Source: Vicingaceae bacterium
GTDB taxonomy: Bacteria; Bacteroidota; Bacteroidia; Flavobacteriales_E; Vicingaceae
Reading direction: 5' to 3'
DNA length: 64,000 bases
NCBI GenBank assembly: GCA_018402765.1
Contig: JAGYIE010000003.1
Location: 310,001-374,000 of the forward strand
The translations under genes and the position numbers were made by a program. Shown here piece after piece: positions 16,988 through 25,786 of the stretch. Numbering within the stretch: the first letter of the stretch is position 1; each line of letters opens with the position of its first letter. The notes beneath the pieces are model-generated. The model was not told where the DNA came from, did not search any database, and was given only the letters and a program-made list of their open reading frames with translations.

Positions 16988-18463
16988 TTGGGAATTGTTT
17001 TAAAACAAGCATCTCTTTCATCTTTTAGTAGCTATTTAGGAGCCTTAATTGGGTTTTTTAATGTATCTCTCTTTATGAATAGATTATTTTCATACGAAGA
17101 GTTTGGATTGCGATCTGTGCTCCTAGATATCACCGTCGTTGTTGCTATTCTTGCCCAATTCGGAACCGGTCGCAGCCTTGTTCGGTTTTTTACTTTTTTT
17201 ACAAATGGAAATGCAAAAGAAGATAATGGATTATTTTCAGTAACCCTATTTATCTCTATTATTGGGTTTCTTTTTTTTACGCTATTACTTTTCATCTTTC
17301 AACCACTATTAAGTAACTACTTTATCGATAAAAGTGCATTGATTGTTGATTATTATTGGGCCTTATATCCGCTGATTTTTTTAATGCTATTGAACAATCT
17401 TTTCGAGCAGAAACTTCAAGCAAATTCAAATACAGCAGTATCTACTTTTTTAAAGGAAGTACTTAATAAGTTGATTACAACTTTCTTGTTAGTGTTGTAC
17501 TATTTTGATTCGATTAATTTTGAAGGATTCATTATTGGATTTATTCTTTCATACCTCTTTAATTCAGTTGTTTATTTCTTCTATTTGCATCGGGAGAAGC
17601 AATTTTCATGGAAAATAAATTGGAAGTTTTTCAATGTTAGGCTTAGAAAAATTTATCTCCGATACAGTTTCTTTACCGTATTTACCAACCTTTCGGGTAT
17701 TATTTTATCTAAGTTGGATATTATAATGCTTCTATTTTTGCTGAATTTAACTTCTGTCGGAATATATGCAAATGCTCTTTACTTCTGTATCCTAATTACT
17801 ATTCCATCAACATCAATTGTCAAAATATCATTCCCAATATTAGCTCATAACTACAAACGAAAGCGATTTGATTTAATTGAAGATCTGTACAAGAAAACTT
17901 CCATCAATCAGTTTTTGGTGGGGGGAGTCTTATTCACACTACTGTGGATAAATATTGATGCGGTATTTGAATTTCAAAAAGCAGAATATGCAACTGGAAA
18001 AATGGTGATTCTAATTTTAAGTATTACTCGACTTATTGATATGCTAACTGGTGTAAATGGACAAATAATAAATGCTTCGAAGTATTACCCTTTTGAAGGA
18101 ATGACCTCTTCTGTTTTAGTTGTAATAGGGGTATTAACAAACTTGTACTTTATTCCAAAATTTGGCATTGAAGGAGCCGCTATTGCAACTTTAATTTCAT
18201 CTTCCTCATACAATATCCTAAGAGTATTTTTCATTTATCAAAAGATGAGGTTAAGTCCTTTTAGTAATCAGACTTTAAAGACTATAGGAATCGTATTGGC
18301 TGGGATTGGATTAGGATCTCTGCTTCCCACTAGTGGAATAGGTATTGTTGATATAGTGTATAAATCAGTGCTGATGTGTTTGCTTTTTGCATTTTTAATT
18401 CTAAAGTTAAAAGTATCAGAAGATATTTCTCAGCTTTTTAAAAAGTATTACACAAGATTGTGA
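16988..18463 (+). CDS. Polysaccharide flippase (Wzx-like, MOP superfamily), TTG start
   Basis: A 491-residue membrane protein with about 12-14 hydrophobic helices across its length, matching the oligosaccharide flippase/polysaccharide synthase family. It would move lipid-linked glycan repeat units to the outer face of the inner membrane. The TTG at 16988 is accepted as the start because the next ATG lies inside the first membrane helix (FFNVSLFM), while the sequence MGIVLKQASLSSFSSYLGALIGF matches the usual beginning of this family. Its stop is one base from the end of the convergent yihY-like gene. A Wzy polymerase was not found in the window. Confidence 0.85.
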   Translation: MGIVLKQASLSSFSSYLGALIGFFNVSLFMNRLFSYEEFGLRSVLLDITVVVAILAQFGTGRSLVRFFTFFTNGNAKEDNGLFSVTLFISIIGFLFFTLLLFIFQPLLSNYFIDKSALIVDYYWALYPLIFLMLLNNLFEQKLQANSNTAVSTFLKEVLNKLITTFLLVLYYFDSINFEGFIIGFILSYLFNSVVYFFYLHREKQFSWKINWKFFNVRLRKIYLRYSFFTVFTNLSGIILSKLDIIMLLFLLNLTSVGIYANALYFCILITIPSTSIVKISFPILAHNYKRKRFDLIEDLYKKTSINQFLVGGVLFTLLWINIDAVFEFQKAEYATGKMVILILSITRLIDMLTGVNGQIINASKYYPFEGMTSSVLVVIGVLTNLYFIPKFGIEGAAIATLISSSSYNILRVFFIYQKMRLSPFSNQTLKTIGIVLAGIGLGSLLPTSGIGIVDIVYKSVLMCLLFAFLILKLKVSEDISQLFKKYYTRL

Positions 18464-18464
18464 T

Positions 18465-19418
18465 TTAATCTTCTATTGATTGATGCTCAAAATTTTCTTT
18501 TACTTTTCTTATAGATCCTGCTTGCTGAATTGATGCATTTAGCTCAAAACCAATCAGCAATACTAAAGAATTGAAATAAATCCACAGCATCACTACAATC
18601 AATGTCCCAATGGAGCCATAAATTTTATTGTAATTTGCAAAGTTATCTACATAGAAAGCAAAACCTATAGATACAACCAATACTAAAAATGTTGCCAAGG
18701 TTGAGCCTGCGCTAAAAAATCGCCATTTCATAGAGCGATTACCTCCTAAATAATACATAAAGGAAATGGCAAAAAAGCATAGTAACATAATTATTAACCA
18801 TTTCCCTAAAGTTAGAAGAATGGCTCCTATGGTGTCGCTTTCTTCTAAGAAATAGTAAATAATAACCTCTGAACTTACTATTGCAGCAATTGCAATAATG
18901 ATTAGTATCGTCAATATAAATAAAAGCGATACACTTAACATCTTTTGCTTTATGGCGCTTCTTTTGAATGTCGTATTGTAGCTATCTTTAAAGGCAGTCA
19001 AGAGGCCATCTAGTCCATTTGTTGCTAGATAAATTGCAAATACAAAACCGAATGAAAGCAGCCCTTGGTTGGGCTGAAGGATTATCTCGATTAGGGTCTC
19101 TTCTGCAAAATTATAAGCCGATGTAGGTAGAAGATCATTTAGTATCGCTAGTAATTCTAATTGAAAGTTATTGATTGGAATCAGAGGTATAAGTGTGACA
19201 ATAAAGATAATGGTCGGAAAAATAGCCATAAAAAATTTAAAAGCTAAACTAGAAGCTTTAGTCGCTAGTAGCCCTTTTTGAATTCCTTTCCAAAAGAAGA
19301 CACCAACATAGAAAATAGGTAATCCATCGAATCCTGGTAAGACTAGTCTTTTTGAAAGACTTATTAGAGAAACTACTAAAGGCCAATTTAACACTCGATC
19401 TTTTAGCTTTTCAGTCAT
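18465..19418 (-). CDS. YihY/virulence factor BrkB family membrane protein
   Basis: A 317-residue inner-membrane protein with about six hydrophobic segments and the family features LATKASSLAFKFFMAIFP near residue 51 and NKIYGSIGTLIVVMLWIYF near residue 265. The family was once annotated as ribonuclease BN, which is not supported. Its transport or membrane role remains unclear. It starts 2 nt after the nadC stop and is the last gene of the leftward DUF4783-nadC-yihY run, an arrangement seen in other Bacteroidota. Confidence 0.88.
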   Translation of the reverse strand: MTEKLKDRVLNWPLVVSLISLSKRLVLPGFDGLPIFYVGVFFWKGIQKGLLATKASSLAFKFFMAIFPTIIFIVTLIPLIPINNFQLELLAILNDLLPTSAYNFAEETLIEIILQPNQGLLSFGFVFAIYLATNGLDGLLTAFKDSYNTTFKRSAIKQKMLSVSLLFILTILIIIAIAAIVSSEVIIYYFLEESDTIGAILLTLGKWLIIMLLCFFAISFMYYLGGNRSMKWRFFSAGSTLATFLVLVVSIGFAFYVDNFANYNKIYGSIGTLIVVMLWIYFNSLVLLIGFELNASIQQAGSIRKVKENFEHQSIED

Positions 19419-19420
19419 AT

Positions 19421-20254
19421 TTAGATAGCTTTTAAACTTAGGTCTAAACTATTAATTTGGTGAGTTAAAGCTCCTACAGAAATATAATTCACTCCGCACT
19501 CTGCATAAGCTCTAAGCGTTTCTTTAGTAATACCTCCTGATGCTTCTGTTTCTGACTTCTCACCAATTAGTTTAACTGCTTGTCTTAAGTCAGAATAATT
19601 GAAGTTGTCTAACATAATTCTGTCAACAGGACCTGCTGTAAGTATCTGTTTTACTTCGTCAAGGTTTCGAGCTTCTACTTCAATTTTAAGTGACTTACCT
19701 TCACGTTTTAGATATTCTTTAGTTTTAGCTATCGCTAAATCAATTCCACCTGCATAGTCAATATGATTATCTTTTATCATAATCATGTCGTAAAGTCCAA
19801 AACGGTGATTGTACCCACCGCCAATTTTAACCGCTAATTTTTCAATTTCTCTTAGTCCCGGACTAGTTTTTCTTGTATCCAATAGTTTACAAGGTAACTC
19901 TCCAACAATGCTTACTAGTTCGTAGGTATGTGTGGCTATTCCACTCATTCTCTGCATAAAGTTTAAAGCTAATCGCTCCCCCATTAAAATGGATTGAGAT
20001 GAACCCTCTACATAAAAAGCAATATCACCGTACTTCACCTTATGCCCATCAGATAAAATAATTTCAATTTTTAGATTTGGGTCAACTGCTTTAAACACTT
20101 TTAGAGCAATTTCTACACCCGCTAAAATTCCCTCTTGCTTAACTAATAATTTTGCTTTTCCTTTTGCTTCTTTCGGGATACATGAAAGTGATGAGTGATC
20201 TCCATCTCCGATATCTTCTTTAAGAGCGATATCTATTAATTCGTCTATATTCAT
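19421..20254 (-). CDS. nadC: Nicotinate-nucleotide pyrophosphorylase (carboxylating)
   Basis: Quinolinate phosphoribosyltransferase: converts quinolinate and PRPP to nicotinate mononucleotide, CO2 and PPi in de novo NAD synthesis. The 277-residue protein has EDIGDGDHSS near the start, the central LDTRKTSPGLREIEKLAV segment that binds quinolinate and PRPP, GGGYNHRFGLYDMIMIKDNH, and the C-terminal TEASGGI phosphate-binding loop. The length is normal. It lies 6 nt downstream of DUF4783 and 2 nt before the yihY-like gene, so the three are likely cotranscribed. Confidence 0.95.
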   Translation of the reverse strand: MNIDELIDIALKEDIGDGDHSSLSCIPKEAKGKAKLLVKQEGILAGVEIALKVFKAVDPNLKIEIILSDGHKVKYGDIAFYVEGSSQSILMGERLALNFMQRMSGIATHTYELVSIVGELPCKLLDTRKTSPGLREIEKLAVKIGGGYNHRFGLYDMIMIKDNHIDYAGGIDLAIAKTKEYLKREGKSLKIEVEARNLDEVKQILTAGPVDRIMLDNFNYSDLRQAVKLIGEKSETEASGGITKETLRAYAECGVNYISVGALTHQINSLDLSLKAI

Positions 20255-20260
20255 TGGGGA

Positions 20261-20653
20261 TTATTCGTCTATTTCTACATTAAATTCAAGAATTTGATGC
20301 TTTTCAGCTTTCTTCATTAAAAGTATGTATGTTCTGTAATGATGATTCTCTTTTAAAAGAGAACCTATTAAATAATACGATTCATTTTTAGATTTTCCTT
20401 GGTGCTTTAATTCATAGGAATTTACTTGACCTTCTTCAAAGAAAGATTTTAAAATCAGTTCGGCTTGTTGCTTACTAAATACACCATCTGTTTTTGGAAT
20501 TTTTAGGTCAACATTATCACTAAAGTAGGATGCTAGTGTTTTTGAATCTCCTTGTTGTATTGCTTTTGTAATACCAGAAATGTCTTGTCCATTTGCAGAG
20601 AACGAGAGCATTGCAAGTAAAATTAGGAGTAAGGTAGTTGCTTTAAATTTCAT
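20261..20653 (-). CDS. DUF4783 domain protein, secreted
   Basis: A 130-residue protein. An N-terminal signal peptide (KFKATTLLLILLAMLSFSANG, cleavage after about residue 22) is followed by an NTF2-like small domain of the DUF4783 family, which is restricted to Bacteroidota. Function unknown. It is probably periplasmic. It is divergent from rlmH and sits upstream of nadC, a gene order recurring in this phylum. Confidence 0.8.
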   Translation of the reverse strand: MKFKATTLLLILLAMLSFSANGQDISGITKAIQQGDSKTLASYFSDNVDLKIPKTDGVFSKQQAELILKSFFEEGQVNSYELKHQGKSKNESYYLIGSLLKENHHYRTYILLMKKAEKHQILEFNVEIDE

Positions 20654-20665
20654 CGGTTATATTTG
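20638..20665 (+). promoter_or_regulatory. Candidate rlmH promoter
   Basis: TATATTTG (20658-20665) fits the TAnnTTTG -7 consensus. A TTG at 20638-20640 lies 17 nt upstream, two short of the ideal 19. The rlmH start follows 68 nt later. The -33 part overlaps the beginning of the divergent DUF4783 gene. Confidence 0.45.
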
Positions 20666-20733
20666 GCAAAAATTAAGCCAATTTTAAATGGCTCATATGA
20701 ATAGTTAAAGTTACTCAAAATACTGTATCTGTT

Positions 20734-21204
20734 ATGAAGTTTACCTTATTACTCATTAATAAATCGAAGGAAAATTATATTGACAAAGGCTTTAAAGAGT
20801 ATGAAAGCAGATTAAAGCATTATGCGAAATTAGAGACTGTTGTTCTTGAATTGCCCAAAAAGCTAAAATTTTCATCACAGGAATTACAAAAGATTGAAGA
20901 AGGCAAGCTGCTCATAAATCAATTAGGAGTAAACGATTTTTTGGTATTGTTAGATAATCACGGTAGCTCAGTAACTTCAGAAAGTTTTGCAAAAGAAATT
21001 CAAATGTGGCAAAACCGAGGCCTTTCTTCAGTTTGCTTCGTGATTGGTGGGCCATTTGGGTTTAGTGACGAAGTTTACAAACGAGCTAATTACCAACTAA
21101 GTCTTTCGAAAATGACGTTAACTCACCAAATGGTTAGATTATTTTTCTTGGAACAACTTTACAGGGCGCATACTATCATAAAAGGGGAGAAGTATCACCA
21201 TTAG
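20734..21204 (+). CDS. rlmH: 23S rRNA pseudouridine-1915 N3-methyltransferase
   Basis: SPOUT-class methyltransferase that modifies pseudouridine 1915 in helix 69 of 23S rRNA after subunit joining. The 156-residue length is typical. The knotted SAM-binding part is visible as FLVLLDNHGS near residue 70 and CFVIGGPFGFS near 104, with the conserved C-terminal segment LTHQMVRLFFLEQLYRAHTIIKGEKYHH. The last three bases overlap the stop of the convergent galE gene. Confidence 0.95.
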   Translation: MKFTLLLINKSKENYIDKGFKEYESRLKHYAKLETVVLELPKKLKFSSQELQKIEEGKLLINQLGVNDFLVLLDNHGSSVTSESFAKEIQMWQNRGLSSVCFVIGGPFGFSDEVYKRANYQLSLSKMTLTHQMVRLFFLEQLYRAHTIIKGEKYHH

Positions 21205-22217
21205 TTGCCTTCGTACAAATATAGCTGCCATTTCCATGCACTTAACATCATTTCTTCTAGGCCAAATTTTGGCTGCCAACCCAATAATTTATACGCTTTT
21301 GAATTATTCGCATAAACGGCTTCTACATCCCCTTCTCTTCTGTCAACTATTTCATAGTTGAGTGTTAACTTATTTACTTGTTCAAAGCTCTTAACTACCT
21401 CTAAAACAGTTACACCATTTCCTGTTCCTAGATTAAAAATATCTATTGGTTTATCCATTTTTTCAAGATAATTTAATGCTAATATATGCGCTTCTGCGAT
21501 ATCACTAACATGAATATAATCCCTCACACAAGTACCATCTTTTGTATTGTAATCTCCACCAAATATTTGAAGCTTATCTTTTAGTCCCGCAGCTGTTTGT
21601 GTTATGAATGGAACTAAATTGTTTGGACGCGCAGATGCAGGCTCACCATTTAATCCGGATTCATGTGCTCCTACAGGATTAAAGTATCTTAGTATAATTA
21701 CCTTCAATAATTGATGTGCTTTTACGGTGTCTGCTAATATCCCTTCGCCAATAAACTTAGTCTGGGCATAGGGGGATTCGGGAATTCCTAAACTTGATTT
21801 TTCAGTAACAGGTAATTCCTCAGAATTTCCATAGACTGAACATGAAGATGAAAATATAAATTTATGACAGCTAAATATCTGACAACATTCCAATAAGTTA
21901 ATAAGAGAATCTAAATTATTTCGATAGTATAAAAGTGGATTTGCTAAAGATTCTGGGACTGATTTAAATGCAGCAAAGTGAATAATACTTTCAATTTTTT
22001 CCTGTTCAAATAGTAGTTTACAAGAATTCTGATCGGTTAAGTCAATTGGGTAGTGTTTAACTACAACCCCAGTTATTTTCTCAACTCGTTCATAAGTGGA
22101 TACGTTTGAATTACTGTAATTATCTACAGAAATAAGGTCTCTATATCCTTTATTTATAAGTTCTATCAACGTGTGAGAACCAATATAACCCGACCCTCCG
22201 GTAACTAATATACTCAT
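21201..22217 (-). CDS. galE: UDP-glucose 4-epimerase
   Basis: Extended short-chain dehydrogenase that interconverts UDP-glucose and UDP-galactose (or the N-acetyl forms). The 338-residue protein has the NAD-binding TGGSGYIGSH motif (residues 6-15), SSSCSVYG with the catalytic Ser region, and the active-site Tyr and Lys in SPYAQTKF. RYFNPVGAH follows in the substrate domain, and the late RREGDVEAVYAN segment is typical of GalE. It supplies sugar nucleotides, possibly for the glycan cluster 3 kb upstream. It is divergent from the Gfo/Idh/MocA gene. Confidence 0.93.
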   Translation of the reverse strand: MSILVTGGSGYIGSHTLIELINKGYRDLISVDNYSNSNVSTYERVEKITGVVVKHYPIDLTDQNSCKLLFEQEKIESIIHFAAFKSVPESLANPLLYYRNNLDSLINLLECCQIFSCHKFIFSSSCSVYGNSEELPVTEKSSLGIPESPYAQTKFIGEGILADTVKAHQLLKVIILRYFNPVGAHESGLNGEPASARPNNLVPFITQTAAGLKDKLQIFGGDYNTKDGTCVRDYIHVSDIAEAHILALNYLEKMDKPIDIFNLGTGNGVTVLEVVKSFEQVNKLTLNYEIVDRREGDVEAVYANNSKAYKLLGWQPKFGLEEMMLSAWKWQLYLYEGN

Positions 22218-22236
22218 GGTATTTTATCTTAATGTG

Positions 22237-22244
22237 CAAATATA
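22237..22244 (-). promoter_or_regulatory. Candidate galE -7 element
   Basis: On the minus strand TATATTTG matches the TAnnTTTG consensus and lies 19 nt upstream of the galE ATG. No TTG at the expected -33 position was found. Confidence 0.45.
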
Positions 22245-22318
22245 TGGTTTATCATAAAAGAATAGAGAGCATTGATTTCTCAATTTATCGTATTTTCGTG
22301 ACCTTAAAATCAAAAGGA

Positions 22319-23347
22319 ATGATAGAAGGAAATGTAAATTTTGCGGTTGTAGGAGCGGGTCGTATTGGTCGACGCCATGCGACAATGGTTGTAAAACATG
22401 ATGCTGCAAACCTAATCGCATTAGCAGATATAGATGTTTCAGTGCACCAAGAATTGAAAGAGGAGTTTGGCGTGCCAGTATATAGTTCTCATGAAGAGAT
22501 GTTTAAGAATCACCCTGAGATTGATGTCGTAAATATTTGTTCTCCAAATGGCGAGCATGCAAAACAATCCATAAGTGCATTAGATTATAACTTTCATGTA
22601 GTATGCGAAAAACCGATGGCATTAACAAAGATTGATGCAGAGTCAGTTATGTTTCATGCTTTAAAAAGAAATAAATTGGTGTTTTGTGTTATGCAAAACA
22701 GATACAGTCCGCCTGCAAAATGGCTTAAAGAGATAGTTGAGAGTAACGTGTTAGGGAAAACCTACATGGTTCAAATTAATTGCTATTGGAATAGAGATAA
22801 TGATTATTATAAAAATGGAGATCCTGCTTATTGGAAGGGAAAATTATCAAGTGATGGGGGGACCTTGTTTACCCAATTTAGTCACTTTATAGATACAATG
22901 TTCTGGTTATTTGGAGATATCAAGAATATTGGAGCTAAGTTTTATGACTTTAATCATCAAGAAACAACAGAATTTGAAGATTCAGGAATTATCCACTTTG
23001 ATTTTGTACAAGAAGGAGCAGGAAGTATTAACTATTCTACATCTGTTTGGGATTCGAATTTAGAAAGCAGTATCACGATAATTGGAGAGAAGGGAAGTGT
23101 TAAGGTTGGAGGACAGTATATGAATGAGGTTGAAGTGTGTAACATAGAAAACTATACAATGCCAACCTTGGAAGAGACCCTTCCTGCTAACGATTATGGA
23201 AAGTACAAAGGGAGCGCCGCCAATCATCATTTTGTAATTGAAAACGTCGTAGAAACATTGAAGGGTAGAAATTTTGTCAATACCAATTCACTAGAAGGAT
23301 TAAAGGTTGTAGAGATAATCGAGAATATATATAAATTGAAAAAATAA
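22319..23347 (+). CDS. Gfo/Idh/MocA-family NAD(P)-dependent sugar dehydrogenase
   Basis: A 342-residue oxidoreductase with an N-terminal Rossmann fold (VVGAGRIG, Gly12-x-Gly14-xx-Gly17) and the family's catalytic EKP motif in CEKPMAL. The C-terminal domain has an NCYWNRDNDYY segment and DGGTLFTQFSHFIDTMFWL, which recall UDP-sugar 3-dehydrogenases of the WbpB/WlbA type. That substrate assignment is only a guess. The ATG at 22319 is preferred over an upstream ATG at 22232. It is preceded by AAAAGGA, and the extra 29 residues lack family resemblance. Adjacent to galE, it fits sugar-nucleotide metabolism. Confidence 0.82.
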   Translation: MIEGNVNFAVVGAGRIGRRHATMVVKHDAANLIALADIDVSVHQELKEEFGVPVYSSHEEMFKNHPEIDVVNICSPNGEHAKQSISALDYNFHVVCEKPMALTKIDAESVMFHALKRNKLVFCVMQNRYSPPAKWLKEIVESNVLGKTYMVQINCYWNRDNDYYKNGDPAYWKGKLSSDGGTLFTQFSHFIDTMFWLFGDIKNIGAKFYDFNHQETTEFEDSGIIHFDFVQEGAGSINYSTSVWDSNLESSITIIGEKGSVKVGGQYMNEVEVCNIENYTMPTLEETLPANDYGKYKGSAANHHFVIENVVETLKGRNFVNTNSLEGLKVVEIIENIYKLKK

Positions 23348-23488
23348 ATAATTGCAGATTAATTAGTATTATTGCAAAACATTTATTCAATCATTCTTGT
23401 ATTGACCACTTAAAATTAGCGCATTCGCGCTGTTAGTTCTAATTAAGAACCTCAATTTTTATATTATTATTTCAACATTCCCATATTA

Positions 23489-25255
23489 ATGTACGATATT
23501 CTTGAGTTAAATCAGAAGACAGTAATCGAATTAAAAGAGATTGCTAAAGAATTAGATATTAAAAAATTCAATAAGCTCAAAAAAGAAGAGTTGGTTTATC
23601 AAATACTTGATCAACAAGCAATTCAACCTTTGAAAAAGGAGCTAACTCCTCAGAGAACCACCGGTAGAGAAATTCCCAATAAACCTGCTAGGCCAAAAAA
23701 GACGAAAGTAGCAGCAGTTAAAAAAGAAGCTATTCCCGTTGCAAAGTTAGATTTCCCCGAAGAGGATAAATCAGATGCAGTCTCAACTAATGCTATTCCT
23801 GAGAGAAAGGAAATTCGGTTTAAGAAAAAAGAAACGCCACCTGAAGAAAAACCAAGAGCAGAAAGACAGCAAAAAGAATCAAACGATCCTCCTAAAGCTG
23901 AACCATCTGAAAAAGAGAATGCTGATGCAAATCAACCTGCTAAGCCAGCTAGAAATAAGCCCAATCCTCACCCTTCTAGAAAAGCAGTTAATACCACTCC
24001 AAATGGAAATGGGAATCAAATTGCAAGCCAAGGGAATAGCCTAAGTAATAACTCAGTGAATAGTCCGAACAATAATCAAAACAATATTCAAGGTCAAAAG
24101 AATGCCAATAGACAAAAGTCGGACTATGGCTATAATTTTGATGGTATAATTGTAAGTGAAGGAGTTTTAGAAATGATGCCTGATGGGTATGGATTTTTAA
24201 GATCTTCTGATTATAATTATTTAAATTCTCCTGACGATATCTATGTATCTCAATCACAAGTAAAATTGTTTGGATTGAAAACTGGAGATACCGTTAGAGG
24301 AAGTGTTCGACCACCGAAAGAAGGAGAGAAGTATTTTCCTTTAATTAGAGTTGATGAAATTAATGGTAGAACCCCTGATTTTGTTAGAGATCGTGTTCCT
24401 TTTGACTACTTAACACCACTATTCCCGTTTGAAAAGTTTAATTTAACAGGCCATGTTAAGTCAGGTATTTCAACAAGAGTTATCGACTTATTTACACCAA
24501 TAGGAAAGGGTCAAAGAGGACTAATCGTAGCACAACCAAAAACAGGTAAAACTACCTTATTAAAGGAAGTAGCCAATGCAATTGCTTCTAATCACCCTGA
24601 GGTGTATTTGTTGATTTTATTGATTGATGAACGACCTGAAGAGGTAACTGATATGGCTAGAAGTGTAAATGCTGAAGTTGTGTCATCTACTTTTGATGAG
24701 CCGGCAGAGCGTCACGTTAAAGTTGCCAACTTAGTGCTAGAAAAGGCAAAAAGAATGGTGGAATGTGGACACGATGTGGTTATTCTATTAGATTCTATAA
24801 CTCGACTAGCTAGAGCATACAATACAGTGTCTCCTTCATCAGGTAAAGTGTTATCAGGTGGTGTAGATGCGAATGCTTTACATAAGCCAAAGCGTTTCTT
24901 TGGAGCTGCTCGTAAGATTGAAAATGGTGGTTCATTGACAATTTTAGCGACTGCTTTAACCGAAACAGGCTCAAAAATGGATGAGGTAATATTTGAAGAA
25001 TTTAAAGGTACCGGTAACATGGAGCTTCAATTGGATCGTAAAATCTCTAACAGAAGAATCTATCCAGCTATTGACATTGTATCTTCAAGTACTCGTAAGG
25101 AAGAATTGTTATTGTCTAAAGACATTGTTCAGCGTATGTGGATTTTAAGAAATCATATTGCTGATATGAATCCTGTGGAGGCAATGGAATTTATGAAAGA
25201 TAGAATTACCAAAACAAAAAATAACGAAGAATTTTTAATTTCTATGAATAGCTAA
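23489..25255 (+). CDS. rho: Transcription termination factor Rho with long disordered insertion
   Basis: Hexameric RNA-dependent ATPase that ends transcription. Of 588 residues, 1-45 form the Rho_N helical domain ([29 protein letters not shown]). About 46-215 are low-complexity: Lys/Glu/Pro-rich first, then Asn/Gln/Ser-rich. The cold-shock-like RNA-binding domain starts near 217 ([14 protein letters not shown]). The ATPase follows, with Walker A QPKTGKTT around 350-357, [12 protein letters not shown] and [14 protein letters not shown]. coli Rho is 419 residues; the difference is mostly the insertion. Such insertions are common in Bacteroidota and in Bacteroides have been linked to phase separation. 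The 141-nt leader holds two short inverted repeats. Confidence 0.96.
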   Translation: MYDILELNQKTVIELKEIAKELDIKKFNKLKKEELVYQILDQQAIQPLKKELTPQRTTGREIPNKPARPKKTKVAAVKKEAIPVAKLDFPEEDKSDAVSTNAIPERKEIRFKKKETPPEEKPRAERQQKESNDPPKAEPSEKENADANQPAKPARNKPNPHPSRKAVNTTPNGNGNQIASQGNSLSNNSVNSPNNNQNNIQGQKNANRQKSDYGYNFDGIIVSEGVLEMMPDGYGFLRSSDYNYLNSPDDIYVSQSQVKLFGLKTGDTVRGSVRPPKEGEKYFPLIRVDEINGRTPDFVRDRVPFDYLTPLFPFEKFNLTGHVKSGISTRVIDLFTPIGKGQRGLIVAQPKTGKTTLLKEVANAIASNHPEVYLLILLIDERPEEVTDMARSVNAEVVSSTFDEPAERHVKVANLVLEKAKRMVECGHDVVILLDSITRLARAYNTVSPSSGKVLSGGVDANALHKPKRFFGAARKIENGGSLTILATALTETGSKMDEVIFEEFKGTGNMELQLDRKISNRRIYPAIDIVSSSTRKEELLLSKDIVQRMWILRNHIADMNPVEAMEFMKDRITKTKNNEEFLISMNS

Positions 25256-25285
25256 GCTATTATAGGAATTAGAACACTAGCGATT

Positions 25286-25786
25286 ATGACAAAGACTGTT
25301 TTTTCTACTGCTGTTTGGTTTACTGTTTTTTCTATCATATTAAAGATGGTAGTCTTTCTAACAGGGCAGCAGTTTACTGATTTTGATTTATATCTAGGAT
25401 TAGGATATGTCTTTTTATTAATGACAGCTATATTTATAACAATTAGAAATCATAAATTAAAAGTAGGAGGAACCTCCTCTTTTGTTGACGATATTAAAGC
25501 AGGCATGAAGGTAACAGCATTATATGCTATCTTGATGTCTGCTTTTTTATATGCTTATTATACCCTCATAGATCCTGATTATTTTACCATTATGCTCCAG
25601 CAAAAAGTAGCTGAAGCAGAATTAGCAGGTAATACGAATATAGAAGAAGTCAAGAAGGCCGGAGAGTTTGTATTATCTCCTTACTTTCAATCTACTGTAT
25701 CGTTAGTAATTTTTATGATAGTTGGGGTGTTTTATTCCTCTCTGATAACTTTCTTTGTTCGAAAAATGAGAGGATTTGGTCATTAA
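25286..25786 (+). CDS. DUF4199-family membrane protein
   Basis: A 166-residue protein with four hydrophobic segments (about residues 5-25, 37-53, 75-93 and 136-156) and the DVKAGMK-like stretch between the second and third, matching DUF4199 of Bacteroidota. Function unknown. It follows rho by 30 nt and may be transcribed with it. It converges on mpl with a 4-nt overlap of the two ends. Confidence 0.78.
   Translation: MTKTVFSTAVWFTVFSIILKMVVFLTGQQFTDFDLYLGLGYVFLLMTAIFITIRNHKLKVGGTSSFVDDIKAGMKVTALYAILMSAFLYAYYTLIDPDYFTIMLQQKVAEAELAGNTNIEEVKKAGEFVLSPYFQSTVSLVIFMIVGVFYSSLITFFVRKMRGFGH

Noticed and set aside
22232-22318. N-terminal extension of the Gfo/Idh/MocA protein
   Set aside because: The extra 29 residues precede the Rossmann start, look unrelated and include the galE promoter region.
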